Positions 22,301-30,933 of a stretch of 64,000 bases of DNA are shown in pieces. Each line of letters begins with the position of its first letter. The first letter of the stretch is position 1. The position numbers and the translations under genes are program-made. Under the pieces are notes generated by a model. It was not told the origin of the DNA. It did no database searches and worked only from the letters and a program-made list of their open reading frames with translations. Source of the stretch: Chondrus crispus (Eukaryota > Rhodophyta > Florideophyceae > Gigartinales > Gigartinaceae); contig NW_005179323.1 of NCBI RefSeq assembly GCF_000350225.1, forward strand, positions 1-64,000, read 5' to 3'.

Positions 22301-22747
22301 CGTGCTTGTCAATTGCGCCTCCACGGCGGCCGTTACCCGGCGGTCCAACTCGGACGTTATCCATTTCTCCAATATGGACCTTTGGCCGCGGTGGCCCGGT
22401 GTGGCTGGGATCTTCGCGGCGCATCTGAGCTGCATGATCCCTTCTGGGCAATCGGCCACCACTGTAACCGGCTTTGCTCCAGTTTGGTCGTGTTGGCGTC
22501 TTTTGAGGAGCTCCCCTTCCAGCGAAGGGGCGGACGTCGCACACGTCTGCGATCTCGTCCTTTTGCAGGTCAACTTCTCACTGTAAGCCGTGCGGGCCTT
22601 CGTCGGGAGGCTGCGCATTTCCGAGCGGGATGACGTTCCTAGCACGGGAACTCTGCAAGGGAGGCATGGAGCGTGCTCTTTTGAGCCTGGTGGCCTCGAC
22701 CTTTGCAGGATGTTGTCTCTCAATTTGCAACCGTCTTCAATCTCCAT
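19328..22747 (-). CDS. Gag protein of element B, unit 2
   Basis: 1,139 residues, collinear with the unit 1 gag and equally uninterrupted, with the same ATG position relative to the LTR. I count 11 amino-acid differences. They include Gly to Cys in the N-terminal region, Phe to Tyr and Val to Leu in the Gag core, and Arg to Gly and Arg to Pro in the basic tail. Only about two further coding differences are silent. That both reading frames stay open despite mostly replacement changes means either that divergence is very recent or that part of the difference is sequence error. Both Cys motifs and the LNDLFKKVMDYRRYRL core start are unchanged. The function is as for unit 1: a particle protein without linked enzymes. 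Confidence 0.8.
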   Translation of the reverse strand: MEIEDGCKLRDNILQRSRPPGSKEHAPCLPCRVPVLGTSSRSEMRSLPTKARTAYSEKLTCKRTRSQTCATSAPSLEGELLKRRQHDQTGAKPVTVVADCPEGIMQLRCAAKIPATPGHRGQRSILEKWITSELDRRVTAAVEAQLTSTLRKIVEDHSRTLVRSAVDEVVGRGPFWDTITSTVADVTRAEVRARAPQLERLPLATTDVLPPSLTRGNARPQYPHMGRETPWGGEERDGRLQAQDMGQPPTFPPGAGRVVLPTQKYRRKVEGKGYETDGSEASDSTRDETDSSEDDFEVDVRHVRRIRPLNDLFKKVMDYRRYRLHNRSGRYNAKVASTVSRAGKRMALQMKGVTFSGDDPIAVLNFLSRFTAACNQNGVHEGAAVWCFQFFMTGTALAKVQSRILGEFGVVDARRDEMLSSYPEAVNYLLRTFATNEVIAEAYAEVTGFIQSPRMTEAEYGDCLWKKTLRCGNVFSDNRLKSLFVEGLLPAIRTQMRHHLTTHPRVAFTELKQYAEGVGIAYRGGKNYPAVTRSRYHLRPRTGRPHSSLLISDESPETCPVKEANGVCDSPLGMTVEAAAVQSPVGNHTTDTTSCSGTKTPRDVGSTPQKSKTSLWKEEYPNGEWPWRDPRGDVGFRSPHSRLDPSHRVDRCRICLSVYRPCCHGLSKEDRVRMLALRERNFKAKGYASATVHSESHRKRRTRRSRKGKKVPTDSESEKVPSREERINASEVVVAAPEKDQSQANGEDPKGNRGTIPCGACDEPPGGAPEDNRLGRNRETGKRISRSSQGKRAEKKRGKSSPGPTGGKLSRSGRRRSSSDDETPCPLCLSPSRPCCPDLTEDLRVRLLSHRERNSFRQDIARLVRELEALNGRKDVAGPAREEEKPRPDHTVEVCLIPRDRSLPRLNERKRSTPVGARSEPQPRGRLDTRHSKPHTGHKGSTLSGGWRRTPNWEKYEPTKGTPRVPRIRRGRQRPHAPSNLQVRGRHQKLVRYGQGCLTAQTELQREPRKGQSEKVLLIGGMLRQPQFTPKFPRSDKPKKANRPQRTFKKTPKKNRARGRTRNILKSRTGETFKVDGALEKRPHLCRWRSTNPVRVAVAETLPGKGQKKPRRDFITVPPGYVVLLVDCTTRLGKILTSF

Positions 22748-22781
22748 TCCGAATCGGATCTCGTGAATTCCTAGAAGCTTT

Positions 22782-22797
22782 CTAGGTTCGGAGACCA
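22782..22797 (-). other. Primer-binding site of element B unit 2
   Basis: Minus strand TGGTCTCCGAACCTAG, two bases inside LTR copy 3; identical to unit 1. Confidence 0.6.
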
Positions 22798-22799
22798 GT

Positions 22800-23294
22800 T
22801 GTAATAATATGGATCCTTCCGGTTCGGTATTAATCCGTCACGGAGGGGGTGTCCACGGTAGCGGTAAATTACAACGCCAGCAACCTCACTAGGAGGGTGG
22901 CTTGTGCGAGACCGAAACGGACGAAGGAAGATGCTACCCCTGAAGACGGGAGGTGAGTCCTAATTAGGAAGTTGGGGGCTAGCTCAGAGGGGATGGGGTA
23001 GCTGGTTTATTCTCCGGGAGGGAGGCAGTTCCTCTCTAGTACGTCTGCCTCCCTCGGGTCTCAAGCTACTGTACGACTACTGTACAGTAGCTATCATAAC
23101 TACTGTAAGAGACACCTCCCGTGTACACGTGTGTCACTGTGCCCCTGGCACCACGTGTACACGGACCTGTAAACTAGAACACGTGTGCTGTCACTGCAGC
23201 TTGCACGTGTTCACTACACAACGTATGGTACCTGTAAATTAGGCCACTCTAGCTACTGTAGAGCGTCCGAGAACGGAATTGTCATACTTCTACA
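22800..23294 (-). repeat. Element B LTR, copy 3 (5' LTR of unit 2)
   Basis: 495 bp ending CTTCTACA. Similarity to the other copies stops exactly here, which fixes the LTR length. AATAAA on the element strand lies at 23006-23011. Confidence 0.85.
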
Positions 23295-23568
23295 GAACCG
23301 GGGTATCTACGTACGCGCCCCACCCCACACTCGTCGAGCAGTTCTCTTCGCAAGTCTCTACCACACCGATCCCGGGCCGGGCTATTTCTCTGTGCCCCCC
23401 TCCATCAGGGATCTGAGCTACTACGAGTCGCAAGCTCGTTTAAACGGAGAAGGGAGAGTCGGACACTCCGTAGCGCTGTGCCATCGGCAGTTCTTCTTTT
23501 TGTTGCTGTTGTTGTTTTTGCTGGACCATCGGACCGCGGTCTCTGCCCGACAGGCGCATTGCACTACA
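23295..23568 (+). repeat. 3' part of the element C 5' LTR
   Basis: Sequence between the end of the B dimer and GCACTACA, which lies four bases before the primer site. It includes a T-rich run (23490-23520). It is too short for a full LTR of this type and its upstream part is replaced by element B. No second copy exists in the window for confirmation. Confidence 0.4.
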
Positions 23569-23572
23569 AAAG

Positions 23573-23588
23573 TGGTCTCCCGACCTAG
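23573..23588 (+). other. Primer-binding site of element C
   Basis: TGGTCTCCCGACCTAG, identical to the element D site at 10289. Confidence 0.6.
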
Positions 23589-23693
23589 AAATTGTTTTAT
23601 CTACGACAAGGAAGTGGTCTGGGTAACGGACTCTTTTTTTTATTTTCTTTTTGTTTGTAACTTTTTTGCTGCGTAGGTCCGCTCGAACGAGCG

Positions 23694-25532
23694 ATGTCAA
23701 CAAGCGCACCCGGGGACGTCGGTCCCGGGGCGAGTAGAAGCGGATCGGCACGAGCGTCGAGGATCCCGAGGGGTCTTCGCACCCGGAGCCAGGCCAATAC
23801 GGCCACAGACCCCGGAGATCAAGAATCCCCTACGGGGATAGCCGCGGACAAGACTGACCTCGACGAGAAGTTGGAGAAGATGAGCAGCGAAATTCGCGAA
23901 GAAGCGAAGATAAATCTCGAGGCTGAATTAGCCCTCGTCCGGAAGCAACTAGAGTTGCAAGCATCCGAGTTCCACACGGTTTTCGGAGAGCTATCGGCTC
24001 GAGTGGATCTCGTCGAGAAGGAGCGAGGAGATGCGACCGACGGTCTGGAGCTGGAGATCCTAGCCTCGTTGAAAATTTCGGTCAAGAACGCGAGGCGCGA
24101 CGCGAATCAAGCCTTGGAGTCCTTAGGAAAATTTAGAACAAGCATCGATGACCGATTCGATCGCGCCGCGCAACGTCTCAAGGACCTCGAGCAGGCCGCA
24201 GATCAAGCTTCGCAAGGATCGGACGACGAGCCGCTCCCTTCGGGTAGAGAGGGCGACCGTCGGTCGAAGAAGGACAAGCCCGCTCGGCAGCGGAGTTCCA
24301 AGTAGAAGCCCTCGAGGAAGGACAAGCGACGTGCAAGCAAGGGTCACTGTAGTGACGATCCGGAGAACCGCGACTCACAGTCGGAGTCGCTTGGTCCCTC
24401 CGAAGATGGTAACGGCGGTTCGTCGAACCATTCGGGCGATTCCGAACGCCGTTCAGAAGACGGAAACGGAATTTCGTCAAGCAAGAAAATTTCCTCCAGA
24501 CGAGGCGGAGTCACTTCATCCGCCTCGCGGAGAGACAAGGACGCGGAGCCCGAAGATGTCGCAACGCGGCGCGTGCCGCGATGGGAGGAGTTGGAGGAGC
24601 TGAATCCGACCAACTACCTCTTCCCGAAGTTACTTTCGTACCGACCGTACCGCTTGCGGAACCCGCAGACATATTTGTCAAGTTCCCGGCGGACCGCCGT
24701 GCGAAAAATCAGGAGAGATATTCCACCTAAGGTGAAGAAGGACAACACGTTCACAGGTGAAGACGGGGTCCTTGTGTTGGATTTTTTGGCAAAATTAGTT
24801 CAGGAGTTCGATACTCAAGAAATGAACGAGGGGCAAGCGATCCGCCTGTTGCCTGAATTTTTAAGCGGCATCGCCTTGAGACAGTACACTTCGGTGTCTC
24901 AGACGGCCGGGGCCCATCACGGAAAGATATCCGTTTGGCCGGAGGCCGTACAGTGGTTGTTGAGGAGTTTCGCAACCGACGAGGCGATCCGTCAAGCCGT
25001 GCTCGCATTGCGAGAAGTTCAGCAAAGACCGTCTGAAGACGAGATGGAATTTTATATCCGTCTGACGGACGCAAGCAATCGATGTGGAAACGTATATTCG
25101 ATGGAAGAACAGATGAAGATGTTTATTGAAGGACTCGATTCGAGTATCAAGCCGATGGTATCTCAATACCAGCAAGACAATCGGGACGTTTCATTTTTGA
25201 GACTAGTGAATTATGCGAAGGCGCATGGCTCGGCGAGCCGCGCTAAGGACAAGAAGACCAAGAAGGTCACGATTCAGACGCCGTCGACAATTAGGGCGGG
25301 TAAGAAGCCGAGGGCTTCTTATCCCGGTCGCAAAAGTCACGCCGCAGTCCATTTAGCCGAGTCCATGTCCGCGTCAGATGAGCGCGGTGCGCATGGAAGT
25401 AGCGAAAATTACTACGAAGGAGCGTTAGTAGCCGAAGGCGAGTTCATTGAGCCATCGGAGGGCTACGGACACGAGGACTACGGGGACAGCGGGTCGTCAA
25501 CTTTACCGACGCCTGCATACACGACGGAGTAG
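23694..25532 (+). pseudogene. Gag of element C with an internal stop
   Basis: ATG at 23694. The frame is read through to 25530-25532 except for one TAG at 24303-24305, giving 203 residues before it and about 408 after. The first part is a long charged coiled coil (about residues 50-175). After the stop comes an acidic linker, then the Gag core from LNPTNYLFPKLLSYRPYRL to about 25250, homologous to the LNDLF...YRxYRL core of elements A and B. The zinc knuckle lies downstream in another frame. The single TAG and the frame change suggest that this gag no longer makes full-length product, unless the TAG is suppressed. A sequence error cannot be excluded. The expected role is assembly of the element particle. 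Confidence 0.65.
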
Positions 25533-25999
25533 TTTCAGAGCCCACGGATCCCGTGATGATGTTTCGGAGGCGCGGCCACACGCCGGCGCCGCGCATTCCG
25601 ATGGAAGACAAGGGTACGACGTTTCGAAGGCCAGGCTGGATGGGAAGGCCGCAACGTCAAGGAAGGCCGCCGGCCCGTGGAGGACCTAGGACGCCTTATC
25701 CCGTCAAGACGCACGGTCTGGTGTGCTATCATTGCTATGAAAAGGGGCACGCCGCGCCAACGTGCATTCTTTCCCTCCGGGAAATGCACCGAGTTTTGGA
25801 AAATTATGAGGCGTTGTCTCCGATGGAGAGGTTAGGGATACCATCTACGAGTTACCTGAAGGTCAAGAATTGGTTCGATTCGCAGACGGCGAGCACGCCG
25901 AGTGCTTCAACGCCGAGGTCGAACCAACCCTTCAGAGGGCCCACCGCGGGGGCCGCGCCGTCGGATGTGAGAAGGATCCCGCAGCGGCAGGAAAACTAG
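25451..25999 (+). CDS. Zinc-knuckle (nucleocapsid) segment of element C
   Basis: A frame open from 25451 to the TAG at 25997-25999, in the -1 register relative to gag and the +1 register relative to pol. It overlaps gag by 82 bases and pol by about 130. It contains a canonical CX2CX4HX4C knuckle, CYHCYEKGHAAPTC, preceded by an Arg/Pro/Gly-rich stretch, as in retroelement nucleocapsids. No canonical X XXY YYZ slippery heptamer is visible in either overlap, so I cannot say whether the two successive -1 steps are programmed or simple decay. There is no ATG suited to independent initiation near 25451. Confidence 0.6.
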   Translation, partial: AIGGLRTRGLRGQRVVNFTDACIHDGVVSEPTDPVMMFRRRGHTPAPRIPMEDKGTTFRRPGWMGRPQRQGRPPARGGPRTPYPVKTHGLVCYHCYEKGHAAPTCILSLREMHRVLENYEALSPMERLGIPSTSYLKVKNWFDSQTASTPSASTPRSNQPFRGPTAGAAPSDVRRIPQRQEN

Positions 26000-28900
26000 A
26001 GAGGGGAATCTCGCATGAGTTGCGAGAGGCACAGGGTCGACGTACTGTGCCCGGGGCTCAGCCCCGTTCCCCGTCTCTAAAGGAAAAATCAGGCCTCGAG
26101 GAGGAGGTTGTTGTATTGGTGGATAAGCCCAAAGGGCCAGCTCAAGTCAAGAAAATTTTGAGCCAAGCCCGAGATCATCCGCTGGAAGAAGTTCGAAGAC
26201 CCTGGTACAGGTTTAAGCGAAGGGAGTGTCCCGAGAAGGTTTTGGTTCTTGCGCGAAAAAACTACAAAGTTTACGCGGACATCGGACCCACAATTGGATT
26301 GATGAGCCGGGTGTTGTCTGTTTTCGACACCGGCGCGGGACCAAACCTTGTGCGAAAATCGGAACTCCCAGCTGGAATGGAATCTCTAGTGTCCTACGGA
26401 CCGACCCAAGATATCGGCGACGCGAACAATAGGCCACTCCGGACTCTCGGCACAATTAGAATGCCTGTGAAGCTTGGAAAATTTGTGGCCGCAGCCGAGT
26501 TTATTGTATGCGAAAAACTAGCCGTCCCGCTAATTCTAGGCGCGGACTACTGTGACCGGTTTGTGGAAGCAATTTATCCAAGGAAGAAAACGGTTGAGTT
26601 GGCAGATTTCTCGGAGGTCCCGATAGTTAGGCGGTTCTCGACGAGAAAAGGGAAGAAGAATCTCGTCGCGGGAGAGGACGAGAATGATGGAAAGGGGGAG
26701 CGAATTTCCCCTAAGGTAAAAGTGGGAAGAGCCACGACTATCGAGCCAGGGACGCAACGCGTCGTGGAATGCACCTCGAAGAGGGCGGGCTTGGTCGTGG
26801 TTCAGCCGTACTCGTCGTTGTACGAAAGGCACGGGTTGACGTGCACGAATGGTGTCGTTCAGGTTGAGCCTGACAGGCCATTTCGTTTACTCGTTGCGAA
26901 TTTTAGGACGTACCCTGTCAGGGTGCAAAAAGGCCAAGTGGTGGCAGAATTATTACCGCACCCGAGAGCCGCGCTCGAGAGCAAAACCACCATTGGTGAG
27001 GTTCTCGGAATTCAAGAAAGGAAGAAGGAAAATTTTCCTAATTCCACCAAGACGCCTACGGGCGAGACAAGATGCGAACCGTCGGATCAAGCGCGCGAGG
27101 ACCAGCCAGAAGAACGGTTGGCAGAGCTCTCCGCGTCGGCAGCTACGAAGCCGCAACGCAGGATTGAGCCGCCACCGCCGGACGTGGAGGACCTCGACCT
27201 GAGCCACGTGCCGGAACGGCTGCGCGAGCGGTTCCGTCGGATGTTGAAGAAGTATTCAAGGATGTGGGATGGGACGCTTGGCGAAATTAATACCACCGTC
27301 CATCGGATCGAGTTGATCCCCGAGACTCGTCCCATCGCACAAGCCCCGTATCTGGCCGGGCCTAAAGCCCGCGAAGTAGAAGATGCAGAGGTGCAGAAGA
27401 TGTTGGAGGCAGGAGTGATAGAACCAGCGCAGTCAGAATGGGCGTCGCCCGTGTTGCTGGTTCCCAAGCCGGGCGGGTCAATGCGTTTTTGCCTAGACTA
27501 CCGCAGGCTGAACGCAGTGACGGTGAAGGACACGTACCCCTTACCGCGCATGGATGAGTGCCTGGACTCGCTTGGTGACACCAAGGTTTTCTCCGCGTTG
27601 GACGCGATCTCGGGATATTGGCAGATGCCTATCCCTGAGCGCGACCGCGACAAGACCGCATTTTCGTGTCACTCAGGACTGTATCGCTTCTCAAGAATGC
27701 CCTTCGGGCTAACTAACGCGCCAGCGACGTTTCAGAGAGCAATGGATATCCTGCTCTCTCCGTTCCGTTGGAAGTGCTGTTTGGTGTATCTTGACGACAT
27801 AATAATTTTTAGCAAGTCGTGGGAGGAGCACATCGTGCACGTGGATGAAATACTTTCTGTATTGGAGAAGGCAGGTGTGAAGCTCAAGCTTCGCAAGTGT
27901 GAATTTTTCGTCGAAAAGATCAAGTACCTGGGCCATGTAGTTCGGCCAGGTACATTGGAAGTGGACGCTGCGCGAACCGTCGCATTGGAACAAGTGAGGT
28001 ACCCTCAAACGCAGACCCAGCTCAGGAGCTTCTTGGGACTTTGTAATGTCTACCGCAGATTCGTTCCGCATTATGCGAAAATCGCGCATCCGCTCAATCA
28101 ACTGTTGAAGAAGGGACAACCGGTCCAGTTGGAAGGATTCGACGAACCGTGCAAGAAAGCTTTTCATAAGCTCAAGGACGCCATCTTGGCACCGCCGGTG
28201 TTGGCGCTGCCGAAGAAGGACCTACCCTACTCGGTAGATACCGATGCAAGCGACTACCAAATAGGCGCTGCACTATTTCAAACACACCCGGATGCGCAAC
28301 GCAAACCCATCGGGTTCTTTTCAAGAACGTTAGCCGCAGCCGAGAGAAACTATTCTGTATCAGAAAAAGAATGTCTAGCGGTAATTTGGGCCGTACAGAC
28401 TTTAAGACCATATCTATATGGCGAGCACTTCATTGTGCATACCGACCATGCCTCATTGAGGTGGTTGATGAACGTAACTGACCCCAGCGGGAGATTAATC
28501 CGATGGAGGCTACGCCTCTCGGAATTCGATTTTGAAATCAAGTACAAAAAGGGAAAGGCTAACAGCCAGGCGGACGCTTTGTCAAGGTTGCGAACGGCAG
28601 GAGAAACCGTCGACGAAATCGACGACGAAATCCCATGCTTTATGGCCGAACCGGCCGAGGGTACAGTGGAGGACGAGGAAAGTTTTGACGCGGCAGACGA
28701 CATCCTCGCTCTTGAGGGGGGGACCGCCCCTGATCGCCTCGATCAATTCCAAGCTGTCATTCCGGAGGAGCTCATTCGCGAGCAAGCCTGCGACCCCTTC
28801 TGCAACCGCATCAAGGAAGAAATGGACGCCGGAAAGGTGAGAACGTTCAGCACGGAGACCGAGGAACTCGAAGGAACTCTATGCCGTACCGCGGCGGAGT

Positions 28901-30747
28901 TTGTACAAGTGGTAATACCACAATCGTTAAGGGACCGCGTCCTAGGGTTGAGCCACTACGCAAAATTGGCAGGCCACCCGGGAGGCAGGAAACTTTACAA
29001 GACTTTGAGAAGGTATTTTTATTGGCCTACGATGGCCCTAGACTGCTATGCAGTCGCGAAGAATTGCGCCGCATGTGCGCGGGAAAGGGTGAAGTTAAGA
29101 AAAAACACGAAGGAAATGAAGCTGTTCACGCCCAAAGCTCCGCTGGAATTTGTCGCAATCGACATCCTCGGCGAGCTAATTACAACTAAGCGAGGAAATC
29201 GGTATATTCTCGTGATCAGCGATCGATACTCGAAACTGGTACGAACCGTACCGTTGAAGAAGATATCAGCTGCGCATATCGCACAAGCCTTCGTTCACCA
29301 TTGGGTATTCGTGTACGGACCGCAGGTCAAGCTGCTGTCCGACAATGGAACACAGTTCACGCCCCGGTTCTTTCAGAATGTCTGCCGAATTCTCGGCATA
29401 CGCAATGTGTTTACGACTACGTACCACCCGCAAGCCAACGGCCAAGTTGAGAGGTTTAACCGCACGTTGACTTCCGCGTTGCGAAAATACGTTGGAGAGC
29501 ATCCCAAGGACTGGGACCTATTTAGCGACGCTGTGACGTTCGCATACAACACGCAAGTTCATCGAACTACGAATATCGCGCCCTTCGAGCTGGTGTTAGC
29601 TCGGGCGCCGAGAAGCATTGCGTTACAAGCACAGCCAAGTTTGGAAGGATTTAGCTCGAATCGAGCGTACTACCTGAAATGGCAGTCGTGGTTGGAGAGC
29701 CTAATGCGAAGCGCCGATAGGAGTTTGCGAAAGGAACAAGCCCGGTACAAGCGAAATTTCGACGCACGCCTTCGACAACCGCAATACGAGATCCCACCAG
29801 GGTCCTACGTGTTCCTCCAGAAGGAGCAGGGCACGGTTAGCGAACCGAAACACAAGCTGGCACAAGTCGCTACAGGACCTTATCAGGTCAGAAGATCGGA
29901 CCAACATACGGTAGTCATTGCCATTGGCGATCAGGAGGAACGCGTATCGCGAGACAGTGTGGAGTTAGCCCCAAGCCCGATGGACTATGCGCCAATAACT
30001 GGCCTACGTCAAGCGCTACAGTTCTTGGGAGAGCCGGAACTAAACGAAGAAGGAGAGGTACGGGAGGACGACGAACGTCCTCACACCCGTGCGCCTACGT
30101 CAGGGGACCAGGATAATTTAGTCGGTCAAACGCCGACAGCGGAGACACCTCCAGGTCTACCAGAGTTCGGAAAGTCCAGAGATGAGGATGAGCCGCTGGC
30201 TCTTCGGAAGGGGGAACGACAGTTGGACACGCAGGAAGAAGGAACTGAGAGTCAGGAGTATGTAATCGACAAGATCGTGGACCACGGCTACGACGAGGAG
30301 AAATTAATTCTGAAGGTGGAATGGTACGGTTATACGCCCGAGGACGCGACGTGGAAGCCTATTGAGCAATTGCCCCGCAGCGCGGCCGTCACGTACTTCC
30401 GAAGGAAAAGATTATCCTTGCCCGCGCAGATCGCGCAAGCGCAATCAGGATCACAGGAAGGTCAGATTTATGATAAATTTAATAAAAGCAATGATGTTGC
30501 TATTTTTGGGGCCAAAAAATGCTGGATTTTTGCCAGCAATGAACGGTGGCCCGTGGGTCATTGGTTCGCGGGCAGCCATATTTGGCCAGCTTTTTTGGCC
30601 GTTCCCATTCAGCACGGGGATGAGGGGCGTTTCTGGTTCCGGCCAGTGACTGGACCAGAATTTTTGCTGGAGTACCATAGTTGTAACGGAAATGTTTTTT
30701 TGATACCTCGATGTAGCAAAGTGATGTGCTATTCTGCTGCCTACTAA
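25870..30747 (+). CDS. pol: Pol polyprotein of element C: PR-RT-RH-IN-chromodomain
   Basis: 1,625 codons without a break. Protease signature VFDTGAGPNLV has its catalytic Asp at residue ~153. Reverse transcriptase spans ~490-690, with LDYRRLNAVTVKDTYPLP, MPFGLTNAPATFQ and the catalytic YLDDIIIF at ~640. RNase H starts at DTDASDYQIGA (~790). Integrase has the His-His-Cys-Cys zinc motif (GHPG...C..C) near 1035-1080 and the D, D, E residues in AIDILGEL, LSDNGTQF and GQVERFNRTL. A chromodomain occupies ~1463-1512, with YVIDKIVDHG, VEWYGY and EDATWKPIEQL, including aromatic-cage-type positions. This order is that of Ty3/gypsy chromoviruses, whose chromodomain can steer integration to modified histone tails. 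The last ~95 codons after 30470 are probably flanking DNA read through. Translation probably depends on a -1 shift from the nucleocapsid frame. Confidence 0.9.
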   Translation: MVRFADGEHAECFNAEVEPTLQRAHRGGRAVGCEKDPAAAGKLERGISHELREAQGRRTVPGAQPRSPSLKEKSGLEEEVVVLVDKPKGPAQVKKILSQARDHPLEEVRRPWYRFKRRECPEKVLVLARKNYKVYADIGPTIGLMSRVLSVFDTGAGPNLVRKSELPAGMESLVSYGPTQDIGDANNRPLRTLGTIRMPVKLGKFVAAAEFIVCEKLAVPLILGADYCDRFVEAIYPRKKTVELADFSEVPIVRRFSTRKGKKNLVAGEDENDGKGERISPKVKVGRATTIEPGTQRVVECTSKRAGLVVVQPYSSLYERHGLTCTNGVVQVEPDRPFRLLVANFRTYPVRVQKGQVVAELLPHPRAALESKTTIGEVLGIQERKKENFPNSTKTPTGETRCEPSDQAREDQPEERLAELSASAATKPQRRIEPPPPDVEDLDLSHVPERLRERFRRMLKKYSRMWDGTLGEINTTVHRIELIPETRPIAQAPYLAGPKAREVEDAEVQKMLEAGVIEPAQSEWASPVLLVPKPGGSMRFCLDYRRLNAVTVKDTYPLPRMDECLDSLGDTKVFSALDAISGYWQMPIPERDRDKTAFSCHSGLYRFSRMPFGLTNAPATFQRAMDILLSPFRWKCCLVYLDDIIIFSKSWEEHIVHVDEILSVLEKAGVKLKLRKCEFFVEKIKYLGHVVRPGTLEVDAARTVALEQVRYPQTQTQLRSFLGLCNVYRRFVPHYAKIAHPLNQLLKKGQPVQLEGFDEPCKKAFHKLKDAILAPPVLALPKKDLPYSVDTDASDYQIGAALFQTHPDAQRKPIGFFSRTLAAAERNYSVSEKECLAVIWAVQTLRPYLYGEHFIVHTDHASLRWLMNVTDPSGRLIRWRLRLSEFDFEIKYKKGKANSQADALSRLRTAGETVDEIDDEIPCFMAEPAEGTVEDEESFDAADDILALEGGTAPDRLDQFQAVIPEELIREQACDPFCNRIKEEMDAGKVRTFSTETEELEGTLCRTAAEFVQVVIPQSLRDRVLGLSHYAKLAGHPGGRKLYKTLRRYFYWPTMALDCYAVAKNCAACARERVKLRKNTKEMKLFTPKAPLEFVAIDILGELITTKRGNRYILVISDRYSKLVRTVPLKKISAAHIAQAFVHHWVFVYGPQVKLLSDNGTQFTPRFFQNVCRILGIRNVFTTTYHPQANGQVERFNRTLTSALRKYVGEHPKDWDLFSDAVTFAYNTQVHRTTNIAPFELVLARAPRSIALQAQPSLEGFSSNRAYYLKWQSWLESLMRSADRSLRKEQARYKRNFDARLRQPQYEIPPGSYVFLQKEQGTVSEPKHKLAQVATGPYQVRRSDQHTVVIAIGDQEERVSRDSVELAPSPMDYAPITGLRQALQFLGEPELNEEGEVREDDERPHTRAPTSGDQDNLVGQTPTAETPPGLPEFGKSRDEDEPLALRKGERQLDTQEEGTESQEYVIDKIVDHGYDEEKLILKVEWYGYTPEDATWKPIEQLPRSAAVTYFRRKRLSLPAQIAQAQSGSQEGQIYDKFNKSNDVAIFGAKKCWIFASNERWPVGHWFAGSHIWPAFLAVPIQHGDEGRFWFRPVTGPEFLLEYHSCNGNVFLIPRCSKVMCYSAAY
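30508..30606. repeat. Imperfect inverted repeat at the 3' end of element C
   Basis: Arms GGCCAAAAAATGCTGG (30510-30525) and CCAGCTTTTTTGGCC (30586-30600) form a hairpin with further internal small inverted repeats. It could be a short MITE that marks the truncation point of element C. No target duplication could be assigned. Confidence 0.4.
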
Positions 30748-30933
30748 ACCAGCGCTTGCCCGTGATGTCCTTAACCTTCACGTGCTCGTACCAGAATAAG
30801 CTCATGCCTAACCCGCGCTAGTACCAGAGGCGTTCATCGACCTTTTCACGTTTTCTCAACTGATTGAGTCCTCTCGCCATCATTTTTCCTTTGCTTCCCG
30901 ACTTTGCGCATCCTGTGTTCCTACTGAGGCTCA

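Larger units (their letters stand above)
10566..23294 (-). mobile_element. Tandem dimer of a pol-less LTR retrotransposon (element B, TR-GAG type)
   Basis: Three identical-looking 495-bp LTRs alternate with two 5,622-bp internal regions that are almost identical (about 15 substitutions seen by eye). The repeat period is 6,117 bp. In element orientation (minus strand) each unit has an LTR, a primer-binding site 2 bp inside, a gag ATG about 50 bp inside, a 1,139-residue gag, ~2.1 kb without long conserved frames, and a polypurine tract touching the 3' LTR. No protease, reverse transcriptase, RNase H or integrase motif is present on either strand. This is the architecture called TR-GAG (terminal-repeat retrotransposon with GAG), known in plants as non-autonomous elements. 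The flanks (CTTCC before, GAACC after) are not a target-site duplication, so the dimer arose or was re-sited by recombination. Confidence 0.85.
23295..30470 (+). mobile_element. Element C: 3'-truncated chromodomain Ty3/gypsy retrotransposon
   Basis: Contains the 3' part of a 5' LTR, a primer site, gag, zinc knuckle, protease, reverse transcriptase, RNase H, integrase and chromodomain in the order typical of chromoviruses. Similarity to an element ends after the chromodomain at about 30470. No polypurine tract or 3' LTR follows, and the 5' part of the 5' LTR is lost at the junction with the B dimer. The element is therefore defective in cis, although its pol frame is intact. Confidence 0.8.
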
